Shown in pieces: positions 42,804-53,177 of a DNA stretch of 64,000 nucleotides. Position 1 is the first letter of the stretch, and every line of letters starts with the position of its first letter. The notes beneath the pieces were generated by a model. That model was not told the DNA's origin, did not search any database, and saw only the letters and a list, made by a program, of their open reading frames with translations. A program made the position numbers and the translations under genes. This stretch comes from Nocardioides kongjuensis (lineage in GTDB: Bacteria > Actinomycetota > Actinomycetes > Propionibacteriales > Nocardioidaceae), in the NCBI RefSeq assembly GCF_013409625.1, contig NZ_JACCBF010000001.1:186001-250000 (forward strand), read 5' to 3'.

Positions 42804-43526
42804 TTACTCCGCAGCCGCGCGGCGCAGCGACTCGGAGAGCCGCTCGGCGGCGGCGAGCACCGCAGGTGCGTGCATCCGGCCGGGCTGGCGGGACAGGCGC
42901 TCGAGCGGGCCCGAGACGGACACGGCGGCGATCACCTTGCCGCCGGGGGAGCGGACGGGAGCGGACACCGAGGCCACGCCCTGCTCGCGCTCGCCGACCG
43001 ACTGCGCCCAGCCGCGGCGGCGGATGGCGGACAGCTCGGCCGCGGAGAACGCGGAGTTCTGCAGGCCGCGGTGGATCCGCTCCGGGTCGTCCCAGGCGAG
43101 CAGCACCTGTGCGGCGGAGCCGGCGCGCATGGTGAGCTGGGAGCCGATCGGGATCGTGTCGCGCAGACCGGAGGGCCGCTCGGCGGCGGCGACGCATACG
43201 CGGTGGTCGCCCTGGCGCCGCCACAGCTGGGCGGACTCGCCGGTGATGTCGCGCAGCCGCGCGAGCACGGGGCCGGCGGTCGCGAGCAGCCGGTCCTCGC
43301 CGGCTGCCGCGGAGAGCTCCGCGAGGCGCGGCCCGAGCACGAAGCGGCCCTGCATGTCGCGGGCGACGAGGCGGTGGTGCTCGAGGGCGACCGCCAGGCG
43401 GTGGGCCGTCGGCCGGGCCAGGCCGGTGCCTGCCACCAGGCCGGCCAGGGTGGCCGGGCCGGACTCCAGTGCGGTGAGCACCAGGGCCGCCTTGTCGAGA
43501 ACTCCGACGCCGCTCGAGTTGTCCAT
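42804..43526 (-). CDS. ndgR: IclR-family regulator of leuCD (NdgR/LtbR type)
   Basis: This 240-residue IclR protein has a winged helix at about 15-70 ([26 protein letters not shown]) and an IclR effector domain. The IclR gene divergent from leuCD in actinobacteria is NdgR (Streptomyces) or LtbR (Corynebacterium), controlling leucine and other amino acid biosynthesis genes. The position here matches. The ATG at 43526 ([17 protein letters not shown]) is the family start; extensions to 43634 would cover the leuC promoter. The operator in 43527-43626 is not resolved by eye. Confidence 0.88.
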   Translation of the reverse strand: MDNSSGVGVLDKAALVLTALESGPATLAGLVAGTGLARPTAHRLAVALEHHRLVARDMQGRFVLGPRLAELSAAAGEDRLLATAGPVLARLRDITGESAQLWRRQGDHRVCVAAAERPSGLRDTIPIGSQLTMRAGSAAQVLLAWDDPERIHRGLQNSAFSAAELSAIRRRGWAQSVGEREQGVASVSAPVRSPGGKVIAAVSVSGPLERLSRQPGRMHAPAVLAAAERLSESLRRAAAE

Positions 43527-43626
43527 ATGGCAATACTGCCGTCTCGGATCCTGGGATGCAAGAGTACGCTTCGTCACGGAGGGCGGCAGAGGTGCCGTCA
43601 TCGACCCGAACGAGGAGGAGCGAGTC

Positions 43627-45039
43627 ATGGGCAAGACCCTGGCGGAGAAGGTGTGGGACGAGCACGTCGTCCGATCGACCCCGGGGGAGCCGGACCTCCT
43701 CTACATCGACCTCCACCTCATCCACGAGGTCACCAGCCCGCAGGCCTTCGACGGCCTGCGCCTGGCCGGGCGCAAGGTGCGCCGTCCCGACCTGACCCTC
43801 GCGACCGAGGACCACAACGTCCCGACGCTCGACTGGGACAAGCCGATCGCGGACCCCGTGAGCAAGACCCAGGTCGACACCCTGCGCAAGAACGCCGAGG
43901 AGTTCGGCGTCCGGCTGCACCCGCTCGGCGACGTCGAGCAGGGCATCGTCCACGTCGTCGGCCCGCAGCTCGGCCTGACCCAGCCCGGCATGACGATCGT
44001 GTGCGGTGACTCGCACACCAGCACCCACGGCGCCTTCGGCGCGATCGCGTTCGGCATCGGCACCTCCGAGGTCGAGCACGTGCTCGCCACGCAGACGCTG
44101 CCGCAGGCCAAGCCGAAGACCATGGCCGTCACGGTCAACGGCAGCCTCGCCGCGGGCGTGACCGCCAAGGACCTGATCCTCTACCTGATCACGCAGACCG
44201 GCACCGGTGGCGGCCAGGGCTACATCGTCGAGTACCGCGGCGAGGCCATCGAGGCGCTCTCGATGGAGGGCCGGATGACGGTCTGCAACATGTCCATCGA
44301 GTGGGGCGCCAAGGCGGGCATGATCGCGCCGGACGAGACCACGTTCGCCTACATCGAGGGCAAGGCCGAGGCGCCGAAGGGTGCCGAGTGGGACGCCGCC
44401 GTCGCCCACTGGAAGACGCTGGTCACCGACGCCGACGCGACCTTCGACAAGGAGATCGTGATCGACGCGGCCGACGTCACGCCGTTCGTCACGTGGGGCA
44501 CGAACCCCGGCCAGGGCGCGCCCCTGGGCGCGAACGTCCCCTCGCCGGAGGACTTCGAGGACCCCTCCGACAAGCTCGCCGCCGAGAAGGCGCTGGAGTA
44601 CATGGGCCTCGAGGCCGGCCAGCCGCTGCGCTCGGTCAAGGTCGACACCGTCTTCGTGGGCTCCTGCACCAACGGCCGCATCGAGGACCTGCGCCTGGCC
44701 GCCGAGATCATCAAGGGACACAAGGTCGCCGAGGGCACCCGGCTGCTCGTCGTCCCGGGCTCGGTGCGCGTGCGCAACCAGGCCATGGAGGAGGGCCTCG
44801 ACAAGGTCTTCATCGAGGCCGGTGCCGAGTGGCGCGGTGCGGGCTGCTCGATGTGCCTGGGCATGAACCCCGACACCCTGAAGCCGCAGGAGCGCTCGGC
44901 GTCGACGTCCAACCGCAACTTCGAGGGTCGGCAGGGCAAGGGCGGACGCACCCACCTGGTGTCCGTCCCCGTCGCGGCCGCCACCGCCGTCAAGGGCACG
45001 CTGGCCTCTCCGGCCGACCTGTCCGCCGAGCTGGTCTGA
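43627..45039 (+). CDS. leuC: 3-isopropylmalate dehydratase large subunit
   Basis: LeuC with LeuD isomerises 2-isopropylmalate to 3-isopropylmalate in leucine synthesis. The 470-residue aconitase-family protein carries the [4Fe-4S] cysteines in VGSCTNGR and GCSMCLG, and the substrate segment [15 protein letters not shown] 43627 has GAGGAG upstream; the earlier in-frame stretch covers the promoter and IclR region. leuD follows after 15 bases. Control by the divergent NdgR-type protein is expected. Confidence 0.96.
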   Translation: MGKTLAEKVWDEHVVRSTPGEPDLLYIDLHLIHEVTSPQAFDGLRLAGRKVRRPDLTLATEDHNVPTLDWDKPIADPVSKTQVDTLRKNAEEFGVRLHPLGDVEQGIVHVVGPQLGLTQPGMTIVCGDSHTSTHGAFGAIAFGIGTSEVEHVLATQTLPQAKPKTMAVTVNGSLAAGVTAKDLILYLITQTGTGGGQGYIVEYRGEAIEALSMEGRMTVCNMSIEWGAKAGMIAPDETTFAYIEGKAEAPKGAEWDAAVAHWKTLVTDADATFDKEIVIDAADVTPFVTWGTNPGQGAPLGANVPSPEDFEDPSDKLAAEKALEYMGLEAGQPLRSVKVDTVFVGSCTNGRIEDLRLAAEIIKGHKVAEGTRLLVVPGSVRVRNQAMEEGLDKVFIEAGAEWRGAGCSMCLGMNPDTLKPQERSASTSNRNFEGRQGKGGRTHLVSVPVAAATAVKGTLASPADLSAELV

Positions 45040-45054
45040 GAAGGAGACAGAGTC

Positions 45055-45648
45055 ATGGAGAAGTTCACCTCCCACACCGGTACGGCGCTCCCGCTGCGCC
45101 GCAGCAACGTCGACACCGACCAGATCATCCCGGCGGTCTACCTCAAGCGCGTGACCCGCACCGGCTTCGAGGACGGCCTGTTCGCCGCGTGGCGCAACGA
45201 CCCGGAGTTCGTCGCCAACAAGCCCGAGTACCAGGGTGTCTCGATCCTGGTCGCCGGCCCCGACTTCGGCACCGGCTCGTCGCGCGAGCACGCCGTGTGG
45301 GCACTCATGGACTACGGCTTCAAGGTCGTGCTGTCGAGCCGGTTCGCCGACATCTTCCGCGGCAACTCGGGCAAGGCCGGACTGCTGTCCGTCCCGGTCG
45401 AGCAGGACGTCATCGAGCAGCTGTGGGCGGCGATCGAGGCCGACCCCACCACGCAGATCACCGTCGACCTCGGGTCCCGCACCGTCACCTGCGGCGACCT
45501 GGTCGCGCCGTTCGACATCGACGACTACACCCGCTACCGCCTGCTCAACGGGCTCGACGACATCGGCATCACGCTGGGCAACGAGGCCGACATCGCGGCG
45601 TACGAGAGCGGTCGCCCGAGCTGGAAGCCGGTCACCCAGCACGCATGA
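45055..45648 (+). CDS. leuD: 3-isopropylmalate dehydratase small subunit
   Basis: LeuD forms the swivel domain of isopropylmalate isomerase with LeuC. The 197-residue protein begins with the family [20 protein letters not shown] pattern and holds the substrate-binding GSSREHA loop. AAGGAG precedes the ATG. It is the second and last gene of leuCD and is followed by a strong terminator. Confidence 0.96.
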   Translation: MEKFTSHTGTALPLRRSNVDTDQIIPAVYLKRVTRTGFEDGLFAAWRNDPEFVANKPEYQGVSILVAGPDFGTGSSREHAVWALMDYGFKVVLSSRFADIFRGNSGKAGLLSVPVEQDVIEQLWAAIEADPTTQITVDLGSRTVTCGDLVAPFDIDDYTRYRLLNGLDDIGITLGNEADIAAYESGRPSWKPVTQHA

Positions 45649-45670
45649 GAAGAGGCTGAATACCGCTCTA

Positions 45671-45715
45671 CGACGGGCCGATCCGCGACTTTCGCGGGTC
45701 GGCCCGTCGTCTTTC
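45671..45715 (+). terminator. Intrinsic terminator after leuCD
   Basis: Arms 45671-45687 and 45693-45709 pair over 17 positions with one G-U and a five-base loop, followed by TCTTTC. It separates leuCD from the HU gene. Confidence 0.88.
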
Positions 45716-45826
45716 CCGCATTCGTCGTGAAAGCTGCGAACAAGCCCCGACAGGCGGAATGAGGCCCGAAATGGCCGAAATACCGCTGAAATCGCGAAAA
45801 AAGACGCACGAACTTCGGCGTGGTGA

Positions 45827-45855
45827 TTGTGAGTGTGCCCACTAGTGCCTAGCGT
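45827..45855 (+). promoter_or_regulatory. Promoter of the HU gene
   Basis: TTGTGA (45827-45832) and TAGCGT (45850-45855) are separated by exactly 17 bases. This predicts a transcript start near 45862 and an untranslated leader of about 75 bases. An A-rich tract (45796-45802) upstream could act as an UP element. Confidence 0.65.
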
Positions 45856-45936
45856 TCCCATGAAAGGACGGCTGGGCGAGGGCTCGGCCGCATCAGCCCA
45901 AGGGACGCCCAGCGCGGCGTTTCGGAAGGACAGGTA

Positions 45937-46551
45937 GTGAACAAGTCTCAGTTGATCGACGCGCTGGCCGACCGATTCGAGGGCAGCCGCAAGGACGCGG
46001 CCCACGCTCTCGACGCGGTCCTCGACACGATCACCCGTCAGGTGGCCAAGGGCGAGAAGGTCGCCATCACCGGCTTCGGCTCGTTCGAGAAGGCCGTCCG
46101 CAACGCCCGTTGGGTCCGCAACCCGCAGACCGGCGAGCGTGTGAAGACCAAGAAGAAGGCCGTCCCGAAGTTCAGCGCCGGCGCTGACCTCAAGAACGTC
46201 GTCTCCGGCGCGAAGAAGCTCGCGCCGCTGCCGAAGCCGGCCAAGAAGGCCGCTGCTCCGGCGAAGAAGGCCGCCGCTGCTGCCGCCGCTCCGGCCAAGA
46301 AGGCTGCGACCACCGCCGCCAAGAAGGCTGCTGCTCCTGCCAAGAAGGCCGCCGCCACCGCGAAGAAGGCGGCTCCCGCCAAGAAGGCTCCGGCCAAGAA
46401 GGCTCCGGCCAAGAAGGCCCCGGCTGCGAAGAAGGCGGCCCCGGCCAAGAAGGCGGCTCCGGCCAAGAAGGCGCCCGCCGCCAAGAAGGCCCCTGCCAAG
46501 AAGGCTCCGGCCAAGAAGGCTCCGGCCAAGAAGACCGCGAAGAAGGCCTGA
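45937..46551 (+). CDS. hupB: HU-family DNA-binding protein with Lys/Ala-rich tail
   Basis: This 204-residue nucleoid protein has an N-terminal HU domain (about 1-90, with [22 protein letters not shown], the DNA-binding arm region) and a long tail of PAKKA-type repeats (about 98-204). The tail is like mycobacterial HupB and Streptomyces HupS. It compacts DNA and the tail adds nonspecific, histone-like binding. GTG 45937 has AAGGA upstream. The tail repeats are highly iterated DNA and could vary in length between strains. Downstream hairpin 46574-46609. Confidence 0.95.
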   Translation: MNKSQLIDALADRFEGSRKDAAHALDAVLDTITRQVAKGEKVAITGFGSFEKAVRNARWVRNPQTGERVKTKKKAVPKFSAGADLKNVVSGAKKLAPLPKPAKKAAAPAKKAAAAAAAPAKKAATTAAKKAAAPAKKAAATAKKAAPAKKAPAKKAPAKKAPAAKKAAPAKKAAPAKKAPAAKKAPAKKAPAKKAPAKKTAKKA

Positions 46552-46573
46552 CGCCTGCTTCGACGATCACCCC

Positions 46574-46609
46574 GAACGGGCCGTACTCCACACGGAGTGC
46601 GGCCCGTTC
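46574..46609. terminator. Hairpin between convergent hupB and cofC
   Basis: Arms 46574-46589 and 46594-46609 pair over 16 positions with one G-U and a four-base loop. No T tract follows, but it lies between convergent genes and probably ends both transcripts. Confidence 0.75.
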
Positions 46610-46615
46610 GTCGTG

Positions 46616-47266
46616 TCAGGAGCCCCGAGGGAGCAGACCGATCGACCGCACGACGTCTGCGGAGGAGTCGCCGAGGCCCAGCGCGATCGCGTCCGCCAGG
46701 CTGTCGACGTCGTCGACGTCGCGGCGCAGCGTGGGCAGCTCCCCGGCCAACGGACGCGCGCCGGAACCCTCATGGGCCGCGGCCGATCCTGCGCCGAAGC
46801 GCGGGTCGAAGCCGTCGTACGACGCGCAGTACAGCGTGGTTCCCGTCGTGTCGGCGTCGCGGACGAAGCACGGACCGGGCTGGGTCGCGGCGTCAGCCAG
46901 GGCCGTGGCGAGGTCGCCGGGCACCAGCGACGGCAGGTCGCCGCACAGCGCGACGGGCCGCAGGTCGGGGCGGCGTTCGTGCAGGTGTGCCGCCGCGTGC
47001 CGCAGCGCGGCGTTGAGGCCGCCGCCCGGATCGGCACAGGTCGCCGCACCGCGAGCGGCCAGGGTGGCGGCGAACGCGGCGTCGTCACTGACCACCAGGA
47101 CGCCGGCGACGCCGTCGGCGCGCAGGCACGCATCGACCACGTCGGTCGCGAACGCCGCCGCCAGCCGGGCCCGCTGGTCGTCGCGCAGCGTCGAGAGCCG
47201 CGACTTCCCGGTCCCCGGGGACTTCACCGGCAGCAGCACGGCGAAGGCGCCCGGACGGGTGAACAC
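46616..47266 (-). CDS. cofC: 2-phospho-L-lactate (or phosphoenolpyruvate) guanylyltransferase, coenzyme F420 synthesis
   Basis: CofC/FbiD activates 2-phospholactate or phosphoenolpyruvate with GTP in F420 biosynthesis. The 216-residue protein has LLPVKSPGTGKSRLS at the N-terminus (GTP site) and ALCGDLPSLVPGDL. It implies that the organism makes coenzyme F420, as is usual for actinobacteria, although cofD/fbiB are not in this window. It converges on hupB. It is divergent from plsC with a 68-base gap. Confidence 0.92.
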   Translation of the reverse strand: MFTRPGAFAVLLPVKSPGTGKSRLSTLRDDQRARLAAAFATDVVDACLRADGVAGVLVVSDDAAFAATLAARGAATCADPGGGLNAALRHAAAHLHERRPDLRPVALCGDLPSLVPGDLATALADAATQPGPCFVRDADTTGTTLYCASYDGFDPRFGAGSAAAHEGSGARPLAGELPTLRRDVDDVDSLADAIALGLGDSSADVVRSIGLLPRGS

Positions 47267-47320
47267 CCCTGAATCCTGACAGGTCGGTCGTGCCCGGCCG
47301 TGGCCGGTGTCACTGACCGG

Positions 47321-47326
47321 TAACCT
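47321..47326 (+). promoter_or_regulatory. -10 element of leaderless plsC transcript
   Basis: TAACCT ends eight bases before the GTG at 47335, with no ribosome site between. Confidence 0.55.
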
Positions 47327-47334
47327 GCATTCTC

Positions 47335-48087
47335 GTGAGCGTGCGGAAGCTGCAGGAGAAGCGGGGCTGGGCCTTCAACATCGCCGTACCCATCATCAAG
47401 CCGACGCTGCTGGCCACCACCCGCCGCGAGTGGATCGGCGGGGAGAACATCCCCGAGCGGGGCGGTTTCATCATCGCGCTCAACCACATCTCGCACGTCG
47501 ACCCGCTCACCGCCGCGCACCTCGTCTACGACCACGGCTACAAGCCGCGCTACCTCGCCAAGTCCGGCCTGTTCGACAACAAGGCACTCGGGTTCTTCCT
47601 GCGCAGCGCGGGCCAGATCCCCGTGCGGCGCGAGACCAAGGACGCCGTCGGTGCGTACTCCGCCGCGGTCGACGCCGTGCGCGACGGCCAGTGCGTCGTG
47701 ATCTACCCGGAGGCCACCATCACCCGTGACCCCGACATGTGGCCGATGAAGGGCAAGTCCGGCGCCGCACGGATCGCCCTGGAGACCGGGTGCCCGGTCA
47801 TCCCCGTCGGGCAGTGGGGCGCCCACGAGATCCTGGCGCCGTACACGAAGCGTCCACACCTGGTCCCTCGCCACAAGGTCGTGATGCGCGTCGGGCCGCC
47901 CGTCGAGCTCGACGACCTGCGGGCGAAGGAGCGCACCACTGCCGTCGTCAACGAGGCCACCGCCCGGATCATGGCGGCGATCACGCACGAGCTCGAGCTG
48001 GTGCGCGGCGAGACGGCGCCGGCCGAGCGCTACGACATGGCCGTGCGCGGCGACCGGTTCAAGAAGAACAAGAAGGCGGCGAGCTGA
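47335..48087 (+). CDS. plsC: 1-acylglycerol-3-phosphate acyltransferase
   Basis: PlsC adds the second acyl chain to lysophosphatidate in phospholipid synthesis. The 250-residue protein has the catalytic NHISHVDP (NHx4D) motif and the YPEATITRD motif. It ends in a basic KKNKK tail. The stop overlaps the gpsA start (TGATG), so the two phospholipid genes are coupled. GTG 47335 is supported by the -10 element at 47321. Confidence 0.9.
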   Translation: MSVRKLQEKRGWAFNIAVPIIKPTLLATTRREWIGGENIPERGGFIIALNHISHVDPLTAAHLVYDHGYKPRYLAKSGLFDNKALGFFLRSAGQIPVRRETKDAVGAYSAAVDAVRDGQCVVIYPEATITRDPDMWPMKGKSGAARIALETGCPVIPVGQWGAHEILAPYTKRPHLVPRHKVVMRVGPPVELDDLRAKERTTAVVNEATARIMAAITHELELVRGETAPAERYDMAVRGDRFKKNKKAAS

Positions 48088-49091
48088 TGGGCAACAAGAT
48101 CGCGGTGCTCGGCGCCGGTTCCTGGGGTACGGCGTTCTCGATCGTGCTGGCCGACGCCGGCAACGACGTGTGCATCTGGGCCCGTCGCGAGGAGGTCGCA
48201 GCCGCGATCAACGAGCGCCACGAGAACGTCGACTACCTCTCGGGCATCGAGCTCCCGCGCCGGATCACCGCCACCCACGACCCCGAGCGGGCCCTCGCCG
48301 GGGCCGACGTCGTCGTCCTGGCGGTGCCCTCGCAGTCGCTGCGCGACAACCTGCCCACCTTCCTTCCCCACGTCGAGAAGGACGCCGTCCTCGTCTCCCT
48401 GATGAAGGGCGTCGAGCTCGGTACCCTCAAGCGGATGTCCGAGGTGATCGCGGAGGTCGGTGACGTCGGCGCCAGTCGGATCGCCGTCGTCAGCGGCCCC
48501 AACCTGGCCCGTGAGATCGCCCGTCGCGAGCCGGCGGCCTCCGTGGTCGCGTGCGCCGACGAGGACGTCGCCACGATGCTGCAGCACCGGCTGCACTCGC
48601 CGGCGTTCCGCCCCTACACCAGCGTCGACGTCCTCGGCTGCGAGTACGGCGGTGCCTACAAGAACGTCGTCGCCCTGTGCGTCGGCATGGCCGTCGGCCA
48701 GGGCTTCGGCGACAACACGACCGCCTCGCTGATCACGCGCGGCCTCGCCGAGACCGCCCGCCTGGCCATGAACCTCGGCGCCAATCCGCTCACCCTGATG
48801 GGCCTCGCCGGGCTCGGCGACCTCGTCGCCACCTGCTCCTCGCCGCTCTCGCGCAACCGCACCTTCGGCGAGAAGCTCGGCCAGGGCATGACCGTCGAGG
48901 AGATCTACGCCTCGACCCGGCAGGTCGCCGAGGGTGCCAAGTCCTGCTCCTCGCTGCGTGCCCTCGCCGCGCGCACCGGCGTCGACGCGCCGATCGTGGA
49001 CGCCGTGGACGAGGTCGTGCAGGGGCGGCTGACCACGTCGCAGCTGATGGACGCCTTCATCTCGCGCGACACCAAGGCCGAGCTGAGCTGA
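48087..49091 (+). CDS. gpsA: Glycerol-3-phosphate dehydrogenase [NAD(P)+]
   Basis: GpsA makes sn-glycerol 3-phosphate from dihydroxyacetone phosphate for phospholipids. The 334-residue protein has GAGSWGTAF (residues 8-16), [10 protein letters not shown] and the catalytic Lys in [13 protein letters not shown] 48087 overlaps the plsC stop. In many actinobacteria ddl follows directly; here about 4 kb of other genes intervene. Confidence 0.96.
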   Translation: MGNKIAVLGAGSWGTAFSIVLADAGNDVCIWARREEVAAAINERHENVDYLSGIELPRRITATHDPERALAGADVVVLAVPSQSLRDNLPTFLPHVEKDAVLVSLMKGVELGTLKRMSEVIAEVGDVGASRIAVVSGPNLAREIARREPAASVVACADEDVATMLQHRLHSPAFRPYTSVDVLGCEYGGAYKNVVALCVGMAVGQGFGDNTTASLITRGLAETARLAMNLGANPLTLMGLAGLGDLVATCSSPLSRNRTFGEKLGQGMTVEEIYASTRQVAEGAKSCSSLRALAARTGVDAPIVDAVDEVVQGRLTTSQLMDAFISRDTKAELS

Positions 49092-49097
49092 GCCGGC

Positions 49098-50732
49098 TCA
49101 CAGCAGCCGGTTCTCGAACGCGTACGCCGCGGCGGCGGTGCGCGACGAGACGTCCAGCTTGGTGAAGATGTTGGACAGGTGCCGGGCGACGGTCTTGTCG
49201 CTCAGCACCAGCGCTGCCGCGATCTCCGGGTTGCTGCGTCCGCTGGCGACCAGGCGGAGCACCTCGACCTCGCGCTCGGTGAGCCCGCCCGGCCGGACCG
49301 GCCCGAGGAGTGCGGCCGCAACCTGCTCGGCCGGCCGGGCGCCCAGGTCCTGGAAGGCCCGCCGGGCCCGCGCGAGCTCGGACGTGGCGGAGTCCTCGTC
49401 GCCCAGCTGCCGCAGCGCCCGACCCAGCAGCACCTGCGCGCGGGCGACCTCGTACGGTGCCGTGAGGCCGCGCCACACGCCCTCGGCGCCGCGGGCGGCG
49501 GTGGCGGCGGCGCCCGGCTCGTCGGCTGCGAGCAGGCACTGCGCCCGGGCGTGCAGTGCGCGACCGCGCAGTCCCTCGCACCCGAAGGCGTCGGCGAGGG
49601 CGGTGAGCTCGTCCGAGGCGGCAGCCGCGGCCTCGACCCGCCCGGCCTCCAGCAGCACCTCGACGGCTCCGGGAAGGAGCTGCGAGCGGTGGACCGGGTC
49701 CCGCGGCTCGTCCAGCAGTCGCTGGACGGCGTTGACCGCGGCCGTGGTGCGACCGCGTGCGAGCCAGAGCAGGGCGAGTCCGGGCTGCGGCTCGAAGCCG
49801 TACGACGACGCCTGCTCGTAGGCCCCGTCGGCGGCGTCGAGCTCGCCGCGGATGCGACGGACTTCGCCACACTCGGCGTAGGCGATGCCCGCCGGAGCGG
49901 GTGTCCCGGCGGCGAGGTAGCGCTCGGCCGCCCGGGCCAGCTCGTCGAGGGCGTCGGCGTACGCCCCCTGCATCCGCATGATCTGCCCGCGGTGGACGGC
50001 GCACTGGCCGGCGAACGCGATCAGGCCCGGCTGGGCGTCGACCCACGAGGTGAGCGCCCGCGTCCACTGCGTCATCCGGCCGAGGTCGGAGACCTCCTGG
50101 CACGCCTCGATCAGCGAGCAGTAGATCTGGCCCGCGAAGAGCGGCGACACCTCTCCGGTGGAGAGGCCGATCATGGCCTCGTCCAGCAGGGCGAGGCCCT
50201 CCGGCACCTGTCCCGCGTAGAGCAGCATCCGGCCCTGCGCGTTGAGCCCGTTCGCCAGCAGGTCCGGGTCGTTGAACCTGCGGCCGTAGGAGGTGACCTC
50301 GAGCGCGAGGTCGAGCGCCGGTGCGAGCTCGCCGGAGAAGATGCGCCGCATCATCGTGTGGGTGAGCAGGTAGCCCTGCTCGACGACGTCCCCGGGGACC
50401 TCGTCCAGGAGTCGCTGGCTGCGCGCTGCCCAGCCGCTGCTCACCGCATCCTCACCGGCCTCCAGGAGCACCATGGCCAGCCAGAACCCGGCGCGGACCG
50501 CTTCGAGTCTCCGGCCCGCAGCGAGGTGGCCCTGGTAGGCCCGCTGCAGCGCCTGGACGCAGTCGTTGTGCCGCCCGAGGAGGTAGGCAGCGGTGGCGAG
50601 CTGGGCGAAGTCGTGAGCGGTCGGTGCCGGCCCCTCCGTGTCCTCGGCCCCGGACAGCAGGTCGTAGGCGCGCACCCAGTCGCGGCGTTCGTAGGCCTCC
50701 CGGGCCCGGGCGAGATCGTCGACGACACCCAT
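49098..50732 (-). CDS. LuxR-family regulator with helical-repeat sensor
   Basis: This 544-residue protein has a C-terminal LuxR helix-turn-helix (about 480-540, with [31 protein letters not shown]). A long alpha-helical, TPR-like region (about 1-465) precedes it. There is no Walker A, so it is not a full MalT/LAL ATPase. It follows the flavin monooxygenase gene at 50790 by 57 bases in the same direction, which is a common pair in Nocardioides-like genomes as far as I recall. It may sense protein partners or a ligand. The regulon is unknown. Confidence 0.85.
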   Translation of the reverse strand: MGVVDDLARAREAYERRDWVRAYDLLSGAEDTEGPAPTAHDFAQLATAAYLLGRHNDCVQALQRAYQGHLAAGRRLEAVRAGFWLAMVLLEAGEDAVSSGWAARSQRLLDEVPGDVVEQGYLLTHTMMRRIFSGELAPALDLALEVTSYGRRFNDPDLLANGLNAQGRMLLYAGQVPEGLALLDEAMIGLSTGEVSPLFAGQIYCSLIEACQEVSDLGRMTQWTRALTSWVDAQPGLIAFAGQCAVHRGQIMRMQGAYADALDELARAAERYLAAGTPAPAGIAYAECGEVRRIRGELDAADGAYEQASSYGFEPQPGLALLWLARGRTTAAVNAVQRLLDEPRDPVHRSQLLPGAVEVLLEAGRVEAAAAASDELTALADAFGCEGLRGRALHARAQCLLAADEPGAAATAARGAEGVWRGLTAPYEVARAQVLLGRALRQLGDEDSATSELARARRAFQDLGARPAEQVAAALLGPVRPGGLTEREVEVLRLVASGRSNPEIAAALVLSDKTVARHLSNIFTKLDVSSRTAAAAYAFENRLL

Positions 50733-50789
50733 CGCGCACCACCTTCCCTGCCGATTATGCGCCGGTCCGGGACGTGGCGGGGTGCGCCG

Positions 50790-51884
50790 TCAGGCGGCCG
50801 CGGCCTCGCTGCCGCGTGCGGCGATCCGGCGGGCGACGTACTCGGCGTCGCGCCCCACGCCGGGCAGGACCATCGAGCTGAAGGCGAACTGGAAAGACAG
50901 CCCGCAGAAGAAGAGGCCGGGCACCTGGTCGACCACCCCGCGGTACTCCTGCGGCCAGCCGTCCGGCCCGATCGCAGGCAGGTCGATCCAGCCGAAGGCC
51001 TGCTCGAAACCGGTGGCCCAGATGACGGTCGCGGCATCGACGACCGTGCCGTCCTCGAGAACCGGCAGCCCGTCCCGGACGCCGGACACCCGCTGCTCGA
51101 TCCGTTCGACGCCGCGCTGCGCGAGGTCCTCCCGCTTGACCCGCAGCATCGGTCCGCCGTGGTGGCGGACCTCCTCCATCTCCTTGCGCCCCAGCGGCGT
51201 GCGACGGGTCAGGACGTGGCGCCAGACGAACACCAGGACCGGGAACACCCGGCGGATGGCCTTCTTCTCCCACCGGAACGGGATCTGCCCGCAGTCCCGG
51301 CCGACGAGGGTCGTGGGCCGGTGCTCGGCCACCTCGTAGGCGATGTCGCAGCCGGAGTGGGAGGCTCCGACCACCAGGACCCGGCCCTCGGCGAGGTCGT
51401 CCGGTCGCTTGTACTGCGTGGAGTGCAGCTGCCGGATCGACGGGTCCAGCCCGGCGGCGACGTCGGGCACGTGCGGCGTACGGCCGAAGGAGCCGGTCGC
51501 CACCACGACGTTGTCGCAGGTGATCGTGTCGTCGCCGACGGCAGCGGTGAACCCGCCGGCGGTACGCCGAGCGAGCCGGTCGATCCGGGTCCGCATCCGG
51601 ACGGGCAGGTCGAACTCGACGGCGTACTTCTCGAGGTAGTCGGCGACGTCGTCCTTGGACGGGTAGGTCCAGGGCGCTGCGGGGAAGCGCAGGCCCGGGA
51701 GCCCGTCGTACTTCGCGGGGCTGTACAGCCGCAGCGAGTCGTAGTGTGCCCGCCAGTTGTCGCCGACGCGCTCCGCGCCGTCGACGATGAGGAAGCGGCG
51801 GCCGCGCCCCTGCAGGGCGTGACCGGTGGCGAGGCCGGCCTGGCCGGCGCCGATGATCAGGGTCTCGATGTGCTGGGTCGACAT
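50790..51884 (-). CDS. Flavin-dependent monooxygenase, CzcO/YUCCA-like
   Basis: This 364-residue FAD/NADPH oxidoreductase has the FAD motif IIGAGQAGLATG near residue 8, NWRAHYDSLRLYSP of the CzcO type, the NADPH motif VVGASHSGCDIA and the ATGF motif. The compact size fits the YUCCA/CzcO group, which oxidises small organic compounds or ion-linked substrates, more than Baeyer-Villiger enzymes. ATG 51884 (AGGAG six bases upstream) is preferred over codons to 51935. It lies upstream of the LuxR gene. Confidence 0.88.
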   Translation of the reverse strand: MSTQHIETLIIGAGQAGLATGHALQGRGRRFLIVDGAERVGDNWRAHYDSLRLYSPAKYDGLPGLRFPAAPWTYPSKDDVADYLEKYAVEFDLPVRMRTRIDRLARRTAGGFTAAVGDDTITCDNVVVATGSFGRTPHVPDVAAGLDPSIRQLHSTQYKRPDDLAEGRVLVVGASHSGCDIAYEVAEHRPTTLVGRDCGQIPFRWEKKAIRRVFPVLVFVWRHVLTRRTPLGRKEMEEVRHHGGPMLRVKREDLAQRGVERIEQRVSGVRDGLPVLEDGTVVDAATVIWATGFEQAFGWIDLPAIGPDGWPQEYRGVVDQVPGLFFCGLSFQFAFSSMVLPGVGRDAEYVARRIAARGSEAAAA

Positions 51885-52037
51885 GGTCTGCTCCTGGTGG
51901 CTCGTGGGGACGAGCACGACGTTAGGAAGCAGCACCGCCCGGGCGCGTCGGGCGAACCACCCATCCGACCGTGGAGCTCGATGGGTAGGACGACCCAGTG
52001 TCGTTCGGCGAGCGCCAGATCAAGGAGCGAGCGCCAG

Positions 52038-53153
52038 TCAGGCAGAGATGCGGTCCAAGGCCTGCTTCAGGTCCGCCCACAGGTCCTCGACGTCCTCGAT
52101 CCCGACGGACAGCCGCACCAGCCCCTCGGGGATCGTGGTCGGCTCGAGCTTCCACCGGCGCCGGCGCTCGAAGGTCGACTCGACGCCACCGAGCGAGGTG
52201 GTGTGCACCCACAGCGAGGTGGCGCGGACCAGGAAGTCGCCGGCGTCGGCGCCACCGGCGAGCACGGGCGCGACGATCGCGCCGAAGCCGGGGTAGCGGA
52301 CCTCTGCGACGGAGGGGTGGTCGGTGAGGCGGCGGGCCAGCTCGGCGGCGTTCGCGGCCGCACGCTCCAGGCGCACGTGCAGGGTCCGCAGGCCGCGCAG
52401 GGCGAGCCAGGCCTCGAACGGACCGGGTACGGCGCCCGCGAGGTCGCGGCGGCCCTTGAGGGCGCCGTACACGTCGTCGTCGGTCCCGTCAGCAGGCACG
52501 ACGATCGCGCCCATCAGCACGTCGCTGTGCCCGGCGATGTACTTCGTGGCCGAGTGCACGACGATGTCCGCGCCGAGGGACAGCGGCTGCTGGAGCAGGG
52601 GAGTGGCGAAGGTGTTGTCGACGACCACACGGATCCCGAGCTCGTGGGCGGCCGCGGACAGCGCTGTGATGTCGGCGATCTCCAGGGCCGGGTTGGTCGG
52701 GGACTCCAGCCAGAGCAGCCCGCAGTCCTCGTCGGCCTCCATCGCGGCGATCACGGCCGCGGTGTCGGTGATGTCGACCAGCGTGGCCTTCAGCCGGCCG
52801 CGGGACTCGGCGTCGGTGAGGGCGGTCACCGAGCCGTTGTAGGCGTGCCGCGGCGCGATCACGCTGCTGCCGAGGCCCACCAGGTCGAGGATCGTGGTGA
52901 CCGCGGCCATGCCGGACGAGAACGCCAGCGCCCGGCCACCCTCCAGCGCACCGAGGGCGTCCTCGAACGCCGTCCAGGTCGGGTTGCCGTACCGGCCGTA
53001 CTCGAGGTCGCCGGTCGCGCCGTAGGTCGAGGTCATCGTGATCGGCACGTTCATCGGCTGGTCGGGCTCGTGCGGGGGACGTCCCGCCGTGACGGCGACT
53101 GTTGCGGGGCGGAGCGGACGAGGCGGGTGGGGTGCGGACTCGGATCCGGACAT
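52038..53153 (-). CDS. metB: Cystathionine gamma-synthase-type PLP enzyme
   Basis: This 371-residue trans-sulfuration enzyme of the Cys/Met metabolism PLP family would make cystathionine from an acylated homoserine and cysteine, or cleave it. PLP-phosphate residues appear in EYGRYGNPTW and the PLP lysine in SATKYIAGHSDVLMG. Other members (gamma-lyase, sulfhydrylase) share these motifs, so the exact reaction is not certain. ATG 53153 lies 24 bases from the leftward edge of the divergent ddl promoter. Confidence 0.85.
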   Translation of the reverse strand: MSGSESAPHPPRPLRPATVAVTAGRPPHEPDQPMNVPITMTSTYGATGDLEYGRYGNPTWTAFEDALGALEGGRALAFSSGMAAVTTILDLVGLGSSVIAPRHAYNGSVTALTDAESRGRLKATLVDITDTAAVIAAMEADEDCGLLWLESPTNPALEIADITALSAAAHELGIRVVVDNTFATPLLQQPLSLGADIVVHSATKYIAGHSDVLMGAIVVPADGTDDDVYGALKGRRDLAGAVPGPFEAWLALRGLRTLHVRLERAAANAAELARRLTDHPSVAEVRYPGFGAIVAPVLAGGADAGDFLVRATSLWVHTTSLGGVESTFERRRRWKLEPTTIPEGLVRLSVGIEDVEDLWADLKQALDRISA

Positions 53154-53163
53154 GTCCCAAAGG

Positions 53164-53169
53164 TAGGGT
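53164..53169 (+). promoter_or_regulatory. -10 element of leaderless ddl transcript
   Basis: TAGGGT ends eight bases before the ddl ATG at 53178. No ribosome site is present. Confidence 0.6.
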
Positions 53170-53177
53170 CATCGCCG

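Noticed and set aside
42709..46005. Long minus-strand open frame of 1098 codons
   Set aside because: It is antisense to leuC, leuD and hup start and lacks any family motif; compositional shadow.
46235..46551. Regular repeats in the HU gene as a possible CRISPR array
   Set aside because: The repeats are in frame, 9-15 bases, and encode the Lys/Ala tail; no unique spacers or cas genes.
49179..53177. Very long plus-strand open frame running from 49179 into ddl
   Set aside because: It is antisense to the LuxR, monooxygenase and metB genes, Arg/Gly/Val-rich without motifs, and has no promoter. High GC keeps the antisense frame open. Only the part from 53178 is ddl.
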